Assembly (NCBI GenBank): GCA_039105265.1
Contig: JAPFFF010000065.1
Coordinates: 723,217-787,216 of the forward strand
Source of the DNA: Tritrichomonas musculus
Lineage: Eukaryota > Parabasalia > Tritrichomonadida > Tritrichomonadidae
Length of the DNA stretch: 64,000 nucleotides
Reading direction: 5' to 3'
The notes beneath the pieces were generated by a model that was not told the origin of the DNA, did no database searches, and worked only from the letters and a program-made list of their open reading frames with translations. Made by a program: the position numbers and the translations under genes. This document shows positions 18,037 through 27,240 of this stretch, one piece after another. The first letter of the stretch is position 1, and each line of letters starts with the position of its first letter.

Positions 18037-18804
18037 TTATGATTGCATTGTGGTTGTGAAATATTTGTCCACTGCTGTGTGAAAATCATTAAGGCATGAT
18101 CTTTTGATGGTAATCCTAGTACCACCTACAGTGACATCATCCCCTTTGAACATAGCTTTGGCCATTCGCTTGATATCTTCATTCGGGGTCATTGCGATGG
18201 GTAGGTCATCAATAAATATCCAGCGCTTCTTCTTATCTTGATATATCCTACTGACCTGCCTCCATGAATGCTTGTTGCGACGAACAAGATGGAGTACCAC
18301 AGAATCCTTATCTTTGGGAAGATCCTCAAGCCATATCATATATCGGTAGCTATTTTTGTGATCCTTGGGGACAGCCCTTGGAGTGAGGTCCTTGATCTTG
18401 TTAACCATCTGCTCGCGTTGCTGAGAAGCTAGTGAATCCAATAATTGCATGACATCCCATGCATATGATGGTGATGCCCACATTGCAATATGATTGACCA
18501 GCAATCGGTGAACATACATACCCTTCAAATCATTTGGTAAATTGGGTCTATCTTCATACAATTTCTGGTCTGGTAGAATTCTACCGGACCCACTTTCGAG
18601 CAATTCCTGTGTTGATTTGTTATCAAACCAATGGCGAAACTGTTTCTTGGAATTACACGCAGTGAGAATGCTTTGAGCTTGGTACATATCATCCTTAATG
18701 GAATGTACCAAACGGAGCTTCTCATTATACTGTATGTATTCATACTCATCATCGATTGGTTCGACAACAGCTGACACTGATGTGTTTGTCCCAGTTGATT
18801 CCAT
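18037..18804 (-). CDS. KilA-N domain protein
   Basis: 255 aa. Residues about 45-125 match the KilA-N pattern: a helix with QFRHWFDNKSTQELL, then YVHRLLVNHIAMWASPSYAWDVMQLLD, the characteristic His-rich core found in phage and giant-virus DNA-binding proteins. The C-terminal half (residues about 150-250: YRYMIWLEDL, VVLHLVRRNKHSW, KKKRWIFIDDLPIAM) resembles the companion domain often attached in large DNA viruses. Likely a DNA-binding regulator. Residues about 72-80 are encoded by a copy of the element's palindrome, apparently as an in-frame insertion. The start has CCAAATG. Confidence 0.8.
   Translation of the reverse strand: MESTGTNTSVSAVVEPIDDEYEYIQYNEKLRLVHSIKDDMYQAQSILTACNSKKQFRHWFDNKSTQELLESGSGRILPDQKLYEDRPNLPNDLKGMYVHRLLVNHIAMWASPSYAWDVMQLLDSLASQQREQMVNKIKDLTPRAVPKDHKNSYRYMIWLEDLPKDKDSVVLHLVRRNKHSWRQVSRIYQDKKKRWIFIDDLPIAMTPNEDIKRMAKAMFKGDDVTVGGTRITIKRSCLNDFHTAVDKYFTTTMQS
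18567..18590. repeat. Second copy of TGGTAGAATTCTACC palindrome, inside KilA-N gene
   Basis: A near-perfect 24-bp inverted repeat whose core matches the palindrome at 11293-11308. It encodes GSGRILPDQ in a non-conserved loop of the KilA-N domain. Confidence 0.8.
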
Positions 18805-18907
18805 TTGGAATTCGATAAAAAATTGAGTTGCATTGCGAACTAGCTAGTTATTACATCATATGGAGTTGAGTCCAAAAATATAAATGCGAATGTGATTGAA
18901 CAAATGC

Positions 18908-19066
18908 TCAAGCAAATTCATATGAGAATCTGAGTATTTTCAATAGCATCTTGATACGGCTCAAATCGAGTTCCTTGCGATCATAGCTATCACCATCTAT
19001 GATTTTGGTTCGAAGGGATTCCAAATCAGTTTCATAATTTGATATTGTGTCGATGAGATCGTCCAT
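18908..19066 (-). CDS. Small hypothetical protein, 52 aa
   Basis: A short open frame starting MDDLIDTISNYETDLESLR and ending KMLLKILRFSYEFA. Composition and codon use match the surrounding GC-richer block, and the predicted structure is helical. The frame stays open upstream without another ATG. It lies on the same strand as the KilA-N and polB genes. Too short for a firm call. Confidence 0.35.
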   Translation of the reverse strand: MDDLIDTISNYETDLESLRTKIIDGDSYDRKELDLSRIKMLLKILRFSYEFA

Positions 19067-19331
19067 GAAATCATCGTCGTTGTGGTAGTAGTAGTATATA
19101 CTAGTCGGTTTCCGCGGGGCACAGGCTGCCCACGCGTCAACACGAACTAGTTAAAAAAAATAAAAAAAAAAAAAAAAATAAAAAAGAAAAATAAAAAAAA
19201 AACTTCTTCTTCTTTTCATGTTATCCCACCCACCCACCTCAACGCCTACCATCAATGAAACGGCACAGGTACCCCACCCCACAACCGCCCATCTATGAAA
19301 CGGCACAGGTACCTGCCCGAGAATCTCGTAC
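19067..19331. other. Spacer with A-rich tract and GGTACC repeat
   Basis: No gene seen. A GC-rich stretch is flanked by two ACTAGT sites (near 19103 and 19147). A 50-bp A-rich tract (19152-19202) and a CTT run follow. The 19-bp ATGAAACGGCACAGGTACC occurs twice, 40 bp apart (19255-19273, 19295-19313). Composition turns AT-rich to the right, so this may be a recombination joint in the mosaic. Confidence 0.65.
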
Positions 19332-21953
19332 TTATTTCTTCATATATATAGCATCGAAACAAATCATAGAACATTCATCACAATCTAACTCAATATTATA
19401 TATATCATAAGCACCAGAAGGTGGGTTAGTGTCTTTAAAGTATATTTCATCCAAATATGATTTTATTTGTTGAGGGTCAGACCATTCAGTTGATATAAAT
19501 CTAATAAAATGTAGCTTTTGAGTCTTGTCCTTGAATATCAATAAGTACTCCCCATCTGGAACAGGTTCATTATCACCTGTTGGATCATTATCTAAATTAT
19601 CAATAATTATGTGTTTCTCACTTGTAAAATAAGAGAATAGAAAATACCTATTATATTCATCAGTGACATCAGTAAATCCTGTATAATATGCTTTCCATTC
19701 ACTATCTGGGTCATTTTTCTCTTCTAATGCAGTTAACCTAGCTTCCATTGCTGCTATAGTATCTTTTAATGCGATATTTTCACCCTCTAATGTCTCTATC
19801 CTACGTATCAGTACTTCTAGACCTTCATTAGCTTCATCCACTGTAGGGTAATTATCAAACTCAGCCTCTAGCTCATTGACCTTCTCAGCTAACAACTTGA
19901 AACAAGGCTTGAGTGAATCCCTAAACATATTGCTGATATCCATAGCACCACTTAATGTCAAGGTTCCAGTATCAGGGTTATCATTCTCATCAGTAAAAGG
20001 TAGTTCATCAAGTTGCTTATACTCTTCCTCACACCAGGTAATTATAGGTGTTATATCTTTGGTTATGCTTCTTGCTGTAGTACCTGACATGAAGTTAATG
20101 CTATATCTAACCAAATCACTCATACCTTTGGTTGACTTACGCGAGAATAACCTTTTAAGGAATCCTCCACCTTTTATGGTAGGAAAGCTTATACCATCTG
20201 GAAATAGCTGCATACCAATAGAACCTATTGACCCAGCAGTACCTGCAACTCCAAAAGCTAATGCTGTCCATGAGACTATACGCAAATTATCTACATCATC
20301 CTCCAGATGTTGAGTAACTTGTTCAGTCCTTGATACTCTACCTTTTAAGCTTTCCATAACAGTGTTCATTTCGTTAACATCATAGCTAATAACATCTACA
20401 TTGTTGGTAACTAAGTTTAAATCACTCCTCATAGTAGTAATATTATCAGCAGTAATTATCTTAGAGGAGGTAATATTATAATCAGTATATAAGGTCGTTG
20501 CCCCATTAGGATTTGGGGATACTTCATAAAATTGCTGCTTAATGATATACTCGAATGGGTTAGTAGTTGAATCCCAATGAACCTCATCTATTGGGTCAAC
20601 ATATTCATCAGCTAAATATATCTTAATATCCCTTGAGTCATTAGTAGTCGAAGCTGCATATGTATATTCAAGCTTTTCACATGAATCAAGTACACCATGT
20701 AAGAACAACCATACCTTGTCTCCTCCATTACCTTCTTTTCCAGTAGGTCGAACTGAGAACCTATTTGCATTTTTAGAACCTTCAAGGGTAATATCAAGGT
20801 AGAGTTCATCAATAGCACTAGTTTCTAATTTATTAGTCGCATTATTCATCTTATAGCACCTTATTGCTTCAATATCATATCCATCTTTTGTACCTCCTTG
20901 ACTTGTTTGATATCCTAGACCATATTTCGAAAAAGGTTCTATCTCCCCTGTCTTTAATTTTACAAAACAGTCTATTTTACACTTACCTCCATGAATCATG
21001 TAATGTAGTATGTTATCAGGAGAGTAGTCATTAGGCTTATTAATCAGTTTCATGTTCCTCTCACTCCTCTTGACTTGTATGTAGGTACCATCTTCACCAT
21101 ACTCATTCTCCTTATTTAATCCATTAACTAATCTACCATTGATATGACCTTGTATGTTATCACCTACCCATTTTGTACCATCCCATGATAAAAACCACTT
21201 ATTACCAAAACAATACTCATTAAACCTAAACTCTAAGTCATTAGGTATAGTATATCCTGTATCTATGTTCCATTGAAGTAACCAATATTTCTTGTTATCT
21301 ATCACAACCTGACTAGTTGATGTAGGCTTATATAAGTATAGTACATCACTTTTACGTAAACTTAATGCATTATCAGCTTTTATTATAGAACACTTTATTG
21401 CCTTCTCTGTCTGTAAAGAATCAGTTATATATTCATTCATTATGCTCAACTCCCCATTCAGCCACAAGGTATATGGGTTGAAGTCTAGTTTACTATCAAA
21501 AGCTATATTCATATATCCCATAATGGTACTATTATTTATACTGCATCCATTACTACTTTTAGTTATCAAAGGAGAATATACTTGACCATCCTTAACATAT
21601 ATGTAGAACTCCTTGACTAAATTACCACTTGTATCATATACTATATTCTTCCTCAATACTATCTTAAATATATTAGTCTGGGTTTTTATTTCGTTGAGCT
21701 TATTCATGAAGTCTTCAGGCAAATTAACAAACTTAAGGATATTGTAAGTTGTTGTTGAAGACTCAAATGATACATACTGTATATTTTTATTTTTAATATC
21801 AACTTCTGGTAAACCTTCGACCTCATTAAATAAATGACCTGTCTGCACATAGTTATCTAAGTCACCCAATGTTAATAACTGGCTACCTTTTCGAGTAGCA
21901 TCCCCTATCTTAAACTGTATATCTCCTTTAAATCTTGTAGTAGTATCACTCAT
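19332..21953 (-). CDS. Large fibre/adhesin-like protein, 873 aa
   Basis: The start at 21953 (MSDTTTRFKGDIQFKIGD) is chosen over an ATG 29 codons upstream, because the latter overlaps the next gene and has no leader. The N-terminal 550 residues are beta-rich with phage-structural texture. A coiled coil follows (NEMNTVMESLKGRVSRTE), then a Gly/Ala hydrophobic segment (WTALAFGVAGTAGSIGSIGM) that could cross or enter a membrane. A long heptad coiled coil comes next (NEGLEVLIRRIETLEGENI), and a C-terminal domain of about 110 residues ends in Cys-containing DCDECSMICF. Attachment or membrane penetration is a reasonable guess; the family is not recognised. It is the larger of the two fibre-like genes in this block. 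Confidence 0.55.
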   Translation of the reverse strand: MSDTTTRFKGDIQFKIGDATRKGSQLLTLGDLDNYVQTGHLFNEVEGLPEVDIKNKNIQYVSFESSTTTYNILKFVNLPEDFMNKLNEIKTQTNIFKIVLRKNIVYDTSGNLVKEFYIYVKDGQVYSPLITKSSNGCSINNSTIMGYMNIAFDSKLDFNPYTLWLNGELSIMNEYITDSLQTEKAIKCSIIKADNALSLRKSDVLYLYKPTSTSQVVIDNKKYWLLQWNIDTGYTIPNDLEFRFNEYCFGNKWFLSWDGTKWVGDNIQGHINGRLVNGLNKENEYGEDGTYIQVKRSERNMKLINKPNDYSPDNILHYMIHGGKCKIDCFVKLKTGEIEPFSKYGLGYQTSQGGTKDGYDIEAIRCYKMNNATNKLETSAIDELYLDITLEGSKNANRFSVRPTGKEGNGGDKVWLFLHGVLDSCEKLEYTYAASTTNDSRDIKIYLADEYVDPIDEVHWDSTTNPFEYIIKQQFYEVSPNPNGATTLYTDYNITSSKIITADNITTMRSDLNLVTNNVDVISYDVNEMNTVMESLKGRVSRTEQVTQHLEDDVDNLRIVSWTALAFGVAGTAGSIGSIGMQLFPDGISFPTIKGGGFLKRLFSRKSTKGMSDLVRYSINFMSGTTARSITKDITPIITWCEEEYKQLDELPFTDENDNPDTGTLTLSGAMDISNMFRDSLKPCFKLLAEKVNELEAEFDNYPTVDEANEGLEVLIRRIETLEGENIALKDTIAAMEARLTALEEKNDPDSEWKAYYTGFTDVTDEYNRYFLFSYFTSEKHIIIDNLDNDPTGDNEPVPDGEYLLIFKDKTQKLHFIRFISTEWSDPQQIKSYLDEIYFKDTNPPSGAYDIYNIELDCDECSMICFDAIYMKK

Positions 21954-21972
21954 TTTAGTTAAATAAAACTTC

Positions 21973-22197
21973 TCATTCGATGTTAGCGCATTTAGCTTCA
22001 AGTGCTGCAAGTCTTGCCTCAAGAGTATCAATATATGCATCCTTCTGGTCTATCATTTCCTTCACTTCTACTTTAGTAATATAAGCAGTCATATCTATAT
22101 CTTCTAATGGATGTTTTGTACTTGACTTATTTTCAAGCTCTTTGATTTTCTCGCACATGAATGCTATTGTACCCTTTAAAGTATCGGTCTGTTCCAT
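21973..22197 (-). CDS. Small coiled-coil protein, 74 aa
   Basis: Starts MEQTDTLKGTIAFMCEKIKE and ends in a heptad helix (YIDTLEARLAALEAKC). It stops 19 bp before the start of the large fibre-like gene, on the same strand, and shares the ARLTALEE-like heptad style of that protein's coiled coil, so it may be a partner or chaperone. An upstream in-frame ATG exists but would add residues read from the GGCCCATA repeat. Confidence 0.45.
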   Translation of the reverse strand: MEQTDTLKGTIAFMCEKIKELENKSSTKHPLEDIDMTAYITKVEVKEMIDQKDAYIDTLEARLAALEAKCANIE

Positions 22198-22385
22198 AGG
22201 TGGGCCATAGGTGGGCCATATGCGGCCTATTTTTGGAATTTGTATGGGCCCGAATATGGGCGTTTTATAAGCGTTTTGGGGAGGTATGCAGTATGTGGAT
22301 TTTGAATATTGACCCATATATAGGCCATTTTTGGAATTTATGGGGCCCAAATATGGGCCATTTAAAGGCGTTTTTGGGTGGGATT
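22195..22385. repeat. GGCCCATA-rich tandem duplication at the Polinton/host boundary
   Basis: Two copies of a unit of about 90 bp (near 22230 and 22322) share TTTTTGGAATTT, GGGCCC, AATATGGGC and GGCGTTTTTGGG-like pieces, preceded by GGTGGGCCATA repeats. This GC-rich, C/G-clustered stretch stands out from both sides and ends where host-like sequence begins. Confidence 0.6.
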
Positions 22386-22464
22386 TATCTGACCCCGATT
22401 ATTGATACACTATCACTACTCCCCTCAAAAAATTCTGAAGAGACTAAATCCAAAAAATGAGTAT

Positions 22465-23315
22465 AAGCAAAAAAGATTATTTTAGTGTCGATTTTGAAGG
22501 TTTTGTTGTTCCTTTTAGATTAAGCAAAGTCGCTATATTGGACACCCATTTTTTTTACTGATGTATATATTACGCCGCGCGCTTTATTAAATATGATGAA
22601 TCATTCACTCACAACGAAAAAGGAAGTTATGGGGTATTTATCAGGCCATTTCAAAGACCATTCGTACCTCATTACTGATGCTGTCGCCCTTCCTGTGACA
22701 CTCTTCATTATTTGACGTCCAAATCGTCTAATGTTGATAAAACCATTCGTACCTTATATAAAGCTATTGAGCATTATGATGACATGAATCCACCTTGACG
22801 ATTTGGACGTTAAGAACACGATACAGGATGGTATCATTCACATCCTGGGCTTTGGTGCTATTTATCAAACATTGATGTTCAAAATCACAGACACAACAGC
22901 CAGGGCCGTCTTGGCTGCTATGTTGGACTTGTTATTGATCCATTAAATACTGCATCATCAGGAAAACTTCACCTTGACGCATATTCTACTTATAATGAAG
23001 ATGAAGTTGACAATGCAAAGCCAATTCCTGATGACCTGTTTCTTAAATATGGTTATATGGCAAATCATTACTATCAACTTACTATTCATTACTTTAAAAC
23101 AAAAACAGATGATCTTATTCTAAAAGATATAATTTTTAGATCATACTATCAAACAATTTCCGCTTGATTTGAATTCAGAATATAATGGAAAAAATATTAA
23201 AAATCTTTCTTTTCAAATTGAAATGGTTATTACTCCACATCAAAGAGATGATGATCTCCCCCAATTAAAAAAGATTATTAAAACAATCAACAATGATCGA
23301 ATAGCTGGTCTCTAG
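22465..23315 (+). pseudogene. Decayed COP9 signalosome subunit 5 (CSN5/JAB1) gene
   Basis: A host gene remnant. Pieces in order match CSN5: KKEVMGYLSGHF and YLITDAVALPV (about 22626-22700), then GWYHSHPGLWCYLSNIDVQ (22826-22880) with the JAMM metal-binding pattern HSHP, Ser and Asp still readable, then VIDPLNTASSGKLHLDAYST, and YYQLTIHYFKTKTDDLILKD. The matches are in more than one frame. Stops fall after ALPV (near 22715), between ALPV and the JAMM motif (near 22795-22812) and near 23166, with frame changes around 22715 and 23155. CSN5 removes Nedd8 from cullins. The 5' end is weak and abuts the Polinton repeat. A diverged working gene is excluded by the stops. Confidence 0.8.
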
Positions 23316-23890
23316 GTCCATAAGATGAAGAAGTCAATATTTGGCTAAATAATAATCCTAAAATTTTAAAAATTTTTTTGATCGTTCTGGAGAAAAAAAC
23401 ACCAAAATTGACCTAAGCTTTTTCCGTAAAAGAAACTATTGAATTTTTAATTCAATGAGCATGATGTATTTTGAAAGATTAAAAGTTTTACAACAGTACA
23501 CCCTCATTAAAAATTCATCTACTTATTTATTTTTTTAAATAATTTATATATCGAGTGGAATATAAGTCCGTCAGTCAATCATTTTTTCTATGAATATTAA
23601 AAATTTATTTATTATATGTTAATTAATTAACTTTCATGTTGGATAATGCTGATTTATAGCATTTTCAAACAGCTCAGCATATTTTTTGGTATTATTCTAA
23701 AAAATGAAAAAGAATGATTTTGATGAAATCAAGAATTTTTTGGACTTTTTTATTTCATTTATTTCAGATTGAAGTGATTTTAATACTTATATATAATTAT
23801 ATATTTATTTCGAATGTAACTTAAAAAATGAAAAAAAAGAAGATTACGATATAAAATCATATTCTGAAATTAATTTCAGTATATGTGAAA
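23316..23890. other. AT-rich intergenic DNA before tRNA-Ala
   Basis: No supported gene; short A/T runs only. The last 22 bp (ATTAATTTCAG, one variable base, ATATGTGAAA) are shared with the 5' flank of the other tRNA-Ala copies and may be a promoter element. Confidence 0.6.
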
Positions 23891-23962
23891 GGGTGTTTAG
23901 CTCAGTGGTAGAGCGCTACATTTGCATTGTAGAGGCCAGGAGTTCGATCCTCCTAACATCCA
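23891..23962 (+). tRNA. tRNA-Ala (UGC), copy 1
   Basis: A 72-nt cloverleaf. The acceptor is GGGTGTT/AACATCC with one G-U pair and discriminator A. The A box is TAGCTCAGTGG. The anticodon stem CTACA/TGTAG encloses loop TTTGCAT, giving UGC. The T arm carries GTTCGATCC. A T-run follows at once and should end Pol III transcription. The gene is whole even though a LINE begins 9 bp after it. Confidence 0.97.
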
Positions 23963-23970
23963 TATTTTTT
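23947..23970 (+). repeat. LINE target-site duplication, 5' copy of LINE 1
   Basis: ATCCTCCTAACATCCATA plus six T: the last 16 nt of the tRNA, two further bases and the T-run. The same 24 bp occur at 34115 and 44282. Confidence 0.85.
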
Positions 23971-24786
23971 TTATTTTTAGTCCTTACCTTTTTAGCCAAC
24001 GATAATGGCATATTTGCAATCAGCAGAAGACGCTAATTCGTTTGATACCCCTCCCGCTAATTTTCGCGAAAATTTTTCTAACGATATCTCTTTTTATAAA
24101 GAAAACCTACCTAACCGACCAACTTCACCTCACAAACCCAATTCTTTACCTTATACGAATCAAACATCTATACCAAACTTTATAGACCAACCTTATCAAG
24201 ATTTATTCCTTTTCACGAATTACCATGAAAATCGTAAATTATCTCAATTTTCGGAGTCTAACAAGTTTAATTATGACTCCTTTTCTATTTTCAATCCAAA
24301 CACTTTTGAAATTCAATTTTATAATTTTAATAAATTTTCTTTTAACAACCGCGAACATTGTATTAAACAACATCGCCCAACAAATAAACAATTTACTCCA
24401 AATGTTTACCATTTACAACATCCACCTAAATCTCATTTTGATATCCCAATTTCTCAACAACATAAACCACATCATAACCAGCTAATTCAATCGCAGATAC
24501 AGAATAACAAACTGAAGAATTCTCAACAACAGAATATCCAATCGACGCAATCACAACAACAGACTCACCATTCAAATCTTTCACAAGTACAGAATAATCA
24601 ACCGCAGACTGAACTATCAATACTATCGCACAAACAGTCAAGTCAGCCGATACAATCACAAAAACAGCAACAGCTTTCTACGCAGCCACAATATCTGATT
24701 AATCATTCTCGGCGGTCAATTCCACCAAACAACCAGTCAACAAGACCAAATCTATGGAGTAAACAGATGACACATTCGAACTTACG

Positions 24787-25430
24787 GAATTTCCAGTCAA
24801 TGCATTCACAAACACAAAACAGCCAATTGTTACATTCTCAGATACAGAACAACCAATCGATATATTCACTGACACAGAGCACACGGATGCAAATCAACCA
24901 GTCGATGCACTCACAGACACACAGCAAACAGAAGATGCATTCACAGACACAAAACAACCAGTCTTTGAACTCACAGACTCACAGCAACCAATGGCACCCA
25001 CTTACGCAAAGCAACCAGTCGATGCTTTCACAGACGCAAAGCAACCAGTCGATACATTCACAGAAGCATAGCATCCAGATGATACATTCACAAATACAGA
25101 ACATTCAATCGATGCATTCTAAGACGCAAAACAATCAGTCAATACATTCATTGACGCAAAACAATCTACTGAGGCATTTACAGATGCAAACCAAACAGTC
25201 GATGTATTCAAAGTCACAGAACAATCAAATGTTGCATTCAAAGACACAAAATAACCAGTCAATACATTCATCGATACAGAGCAATCAGCCAATACAGTCT
25301 CATACACTGTACATCCAATCGATGCACTCACAGAAACAGATTCAGAACAACTATCCGAAGAATTTACTGTTTCAAAACAGCCAATCATTACATTTGCAAT
25401 CACAGTACTACCAGACACTGACTCCTTCAC
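24787..25430 (+). repeat. 30-bp minisatellite in LINE ORF, phase 1 (Gln/His/Ser-rich)
   Basis: Units based on GATGCATTCACAGACACAGA followed by ACAACCAGTC, read as MHSQTQNNQS. The same DNA unit recurs at 26255-27240 in another frame. Confidence 0.85.
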
Positions 25431-25446
25431 AAGTTATTAGCTCTAA

Positions 25447-26230
25447 CGTTGATGAAGAAAATCTGACATTCGCCATGAAAATGAAGAGAGGGCTAGTTGA
25501 AGACCCAACTATCTGTACAGAAATAGATACGATTAATGCCCCCAGTACAACAGTTGATGACGATGAAATCGAAGAATTTGACTATAAACGAGATGATTTC
25601 CTCTTCCTCCCGGAATTGAATCCATTGACTCAACTAAAGCAGTCATTTGATAATGAAGAAAATCTGACATTTATCATGAAAATGAAGAAAGGACTGGTTG
25701 AAGACCCTACTTCATATACAGATAATGATATACTTTGTGTCACCAGTACAACATCTAATGACGAAGACATCGAGGAGTTCGACTACAAGCCGGATTCCTT
25801 CCTCTTCCTTCAGGAATTGAACCCATCGACTCAATTAATGAATTCATTTGACAACGAAGAAAATTCCACATTTATCATGAAATTGAAGAGAGGACTTGTT
25901 GAAGACCCAAGTATTGATACAGAAAACGAGGTATGTAAAGTTCCTAGTACAACAGTTGATGACGAAGACATCGAGGAGTTCGACTACAAGCCGGATTCCT
26001 TCCTCTTCCTTCAGGAATTGAACCCATCGACTCAATTAATGAATTCATTTGACAACGAAGAAAATTCCACATTTATCATGAAAATGAAGAGAGGGCTTGT
26101 TGAAGACCCATCCATTTTAACAGAGTTTGACACAACAATAGTCTCCAATCCAATATTGGATAATTTTGACACAGATAATTTTGATTATAAAACTGACTCT
26201 TTTCTTTTTTCCCCTGAGTTGAGCTTAACT
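25447..26230 (+). repeat. Four copies of a protein repeat of about 66 aa in LINE ORF
   Basis: Each unit has ENLTFIMKMKRGLVEDP, then EEFDYKPDSFLFLQELNP. Two neighbouring units share about 110 bp without change, showing recent internal duplication. The Asp/Glu-rich character suggests an interaction module; no known family. Confidence 0.85.
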
Positions 26231-26254
26231 TCTCATATTTCATTTCCTGCAGAT

Positions 26255-27240
26255 ACAAAGCAATATGTCGATAAATTCACTAATATAGAACAAACAGGCG
26301 TTTCATTCACAAATACAAAGCAATCAATCAATGATTTCACAAGTGCTAAGCAACCAATTGTAGTTTGCAATGATGCAGAACAATCTATTGATACATTTGT
26401 AAATGCAGGACAACCAGTTGATACATTAAGAGATCCAGAACATCCAGTCAAGACATTCAATGTCGCAGAACAATCAGCCGATGCACTCAAAGACGCAGAA
26501 TTATCTGATGACGCATTCACTAATACAGAACATTCTGTCGACGCATTTGCAGACACAGGACATCCATTTGAAGAACCCATTGGCGCTGAACACACAAATG
26601 CAAAACAAGTAAATGATGTTATCACAGACACTGAACAACCAATTAATGAATTCACTGACACTAATTATATAGATACAGAACAATCAGACGATGCACTCAC
26701 AGACACTGAACACACAAATGCAGATCAACCAGCTGATGCATTCAAGCAACCTGAGGCATTCATAGATGCAGAGCAACCAGTCTATTTATCCACAGACCTT
26801 GAGCAATCAGACGAAACATTCGAAGCCACTGGACAAGCAGACGCAGTACTACGAATCGATTCTTTCGAAGACACAGAACAATTAATCGATGCTATCACTG
26901 ACGCAAAAATATTAGCCGATACATTCACAGATGATGAACACACAGATGCAGATCAACCAGTCGATGTAGTTGCAGACATAGGACTACCACCCGATACTTT
27001 TGCAGAAGCTGAAAACACAATTGCAGAAAAACCAGTCGATACATTCACAGGCTCAGATCTATCAGAAGATACATTCACAGGCACTGAACAACTAACTGAT
27101 ACACTCTCAGATGCAGTACTACCGGCCAATTCATTCACAGACACAGTACAATCAGTCGATGCGCTCGCTGATACTAAACAACTAATGGATTCATCCACTT
27201 ATCCAGAGCAATTAGACGATGCATTCACACCTGCAAAAAA
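26255..27240 (+). repeat. 30-bp minisatellite in LINE ORF, phase 2 (Asp/Thr/Glu-rich)
   Basis: The same 30-bp unit as at 24787-25430, here read GAT GCA TTC as DAFTDTEQPV. It gives an acidic array of about 330 residues. Confidence 0.85.

Larger units (their letters stand above)
9757..22380. mobile_element. Polinton/Maverick DNA, right block (polB side)
   Basis: This block carries protein-primed DNA polymerase B, a KilA-N protein and two fibre-like proteins, but no integrase, ATPase or capsid gene. It may be the rest of the left block's element, a second Polinton next to or interrupted by the first, or a polB-bearing derivative. Base composition is uneven: AT-rich at 9.8-10.8 kb, richer in GC at 10.8-19.1 kb, AT-rich again at 19.3-22.2 kb, which suggests a mosaic. 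The genes read open, so the DNA looks young. The right limit is placed in the GGCCCATA-rich repeat just before the CSN5 remnant. Confidence 0.55.

Noticed and set aside
22601-22617. CACTCACAACGAA shared with window start, as a possible Polinton terminal repeat
   Set aside because: At the left edge it is inside an open coding frame, at the right inside the CSN5 remnant; a 13-bp match is likely chance.
25119-27198. Antisense Val/Ser/Cys-rich frames within the LINE
   Set aside because: They arise from the 30-bp minisatellite, which lacks stops in several frames.
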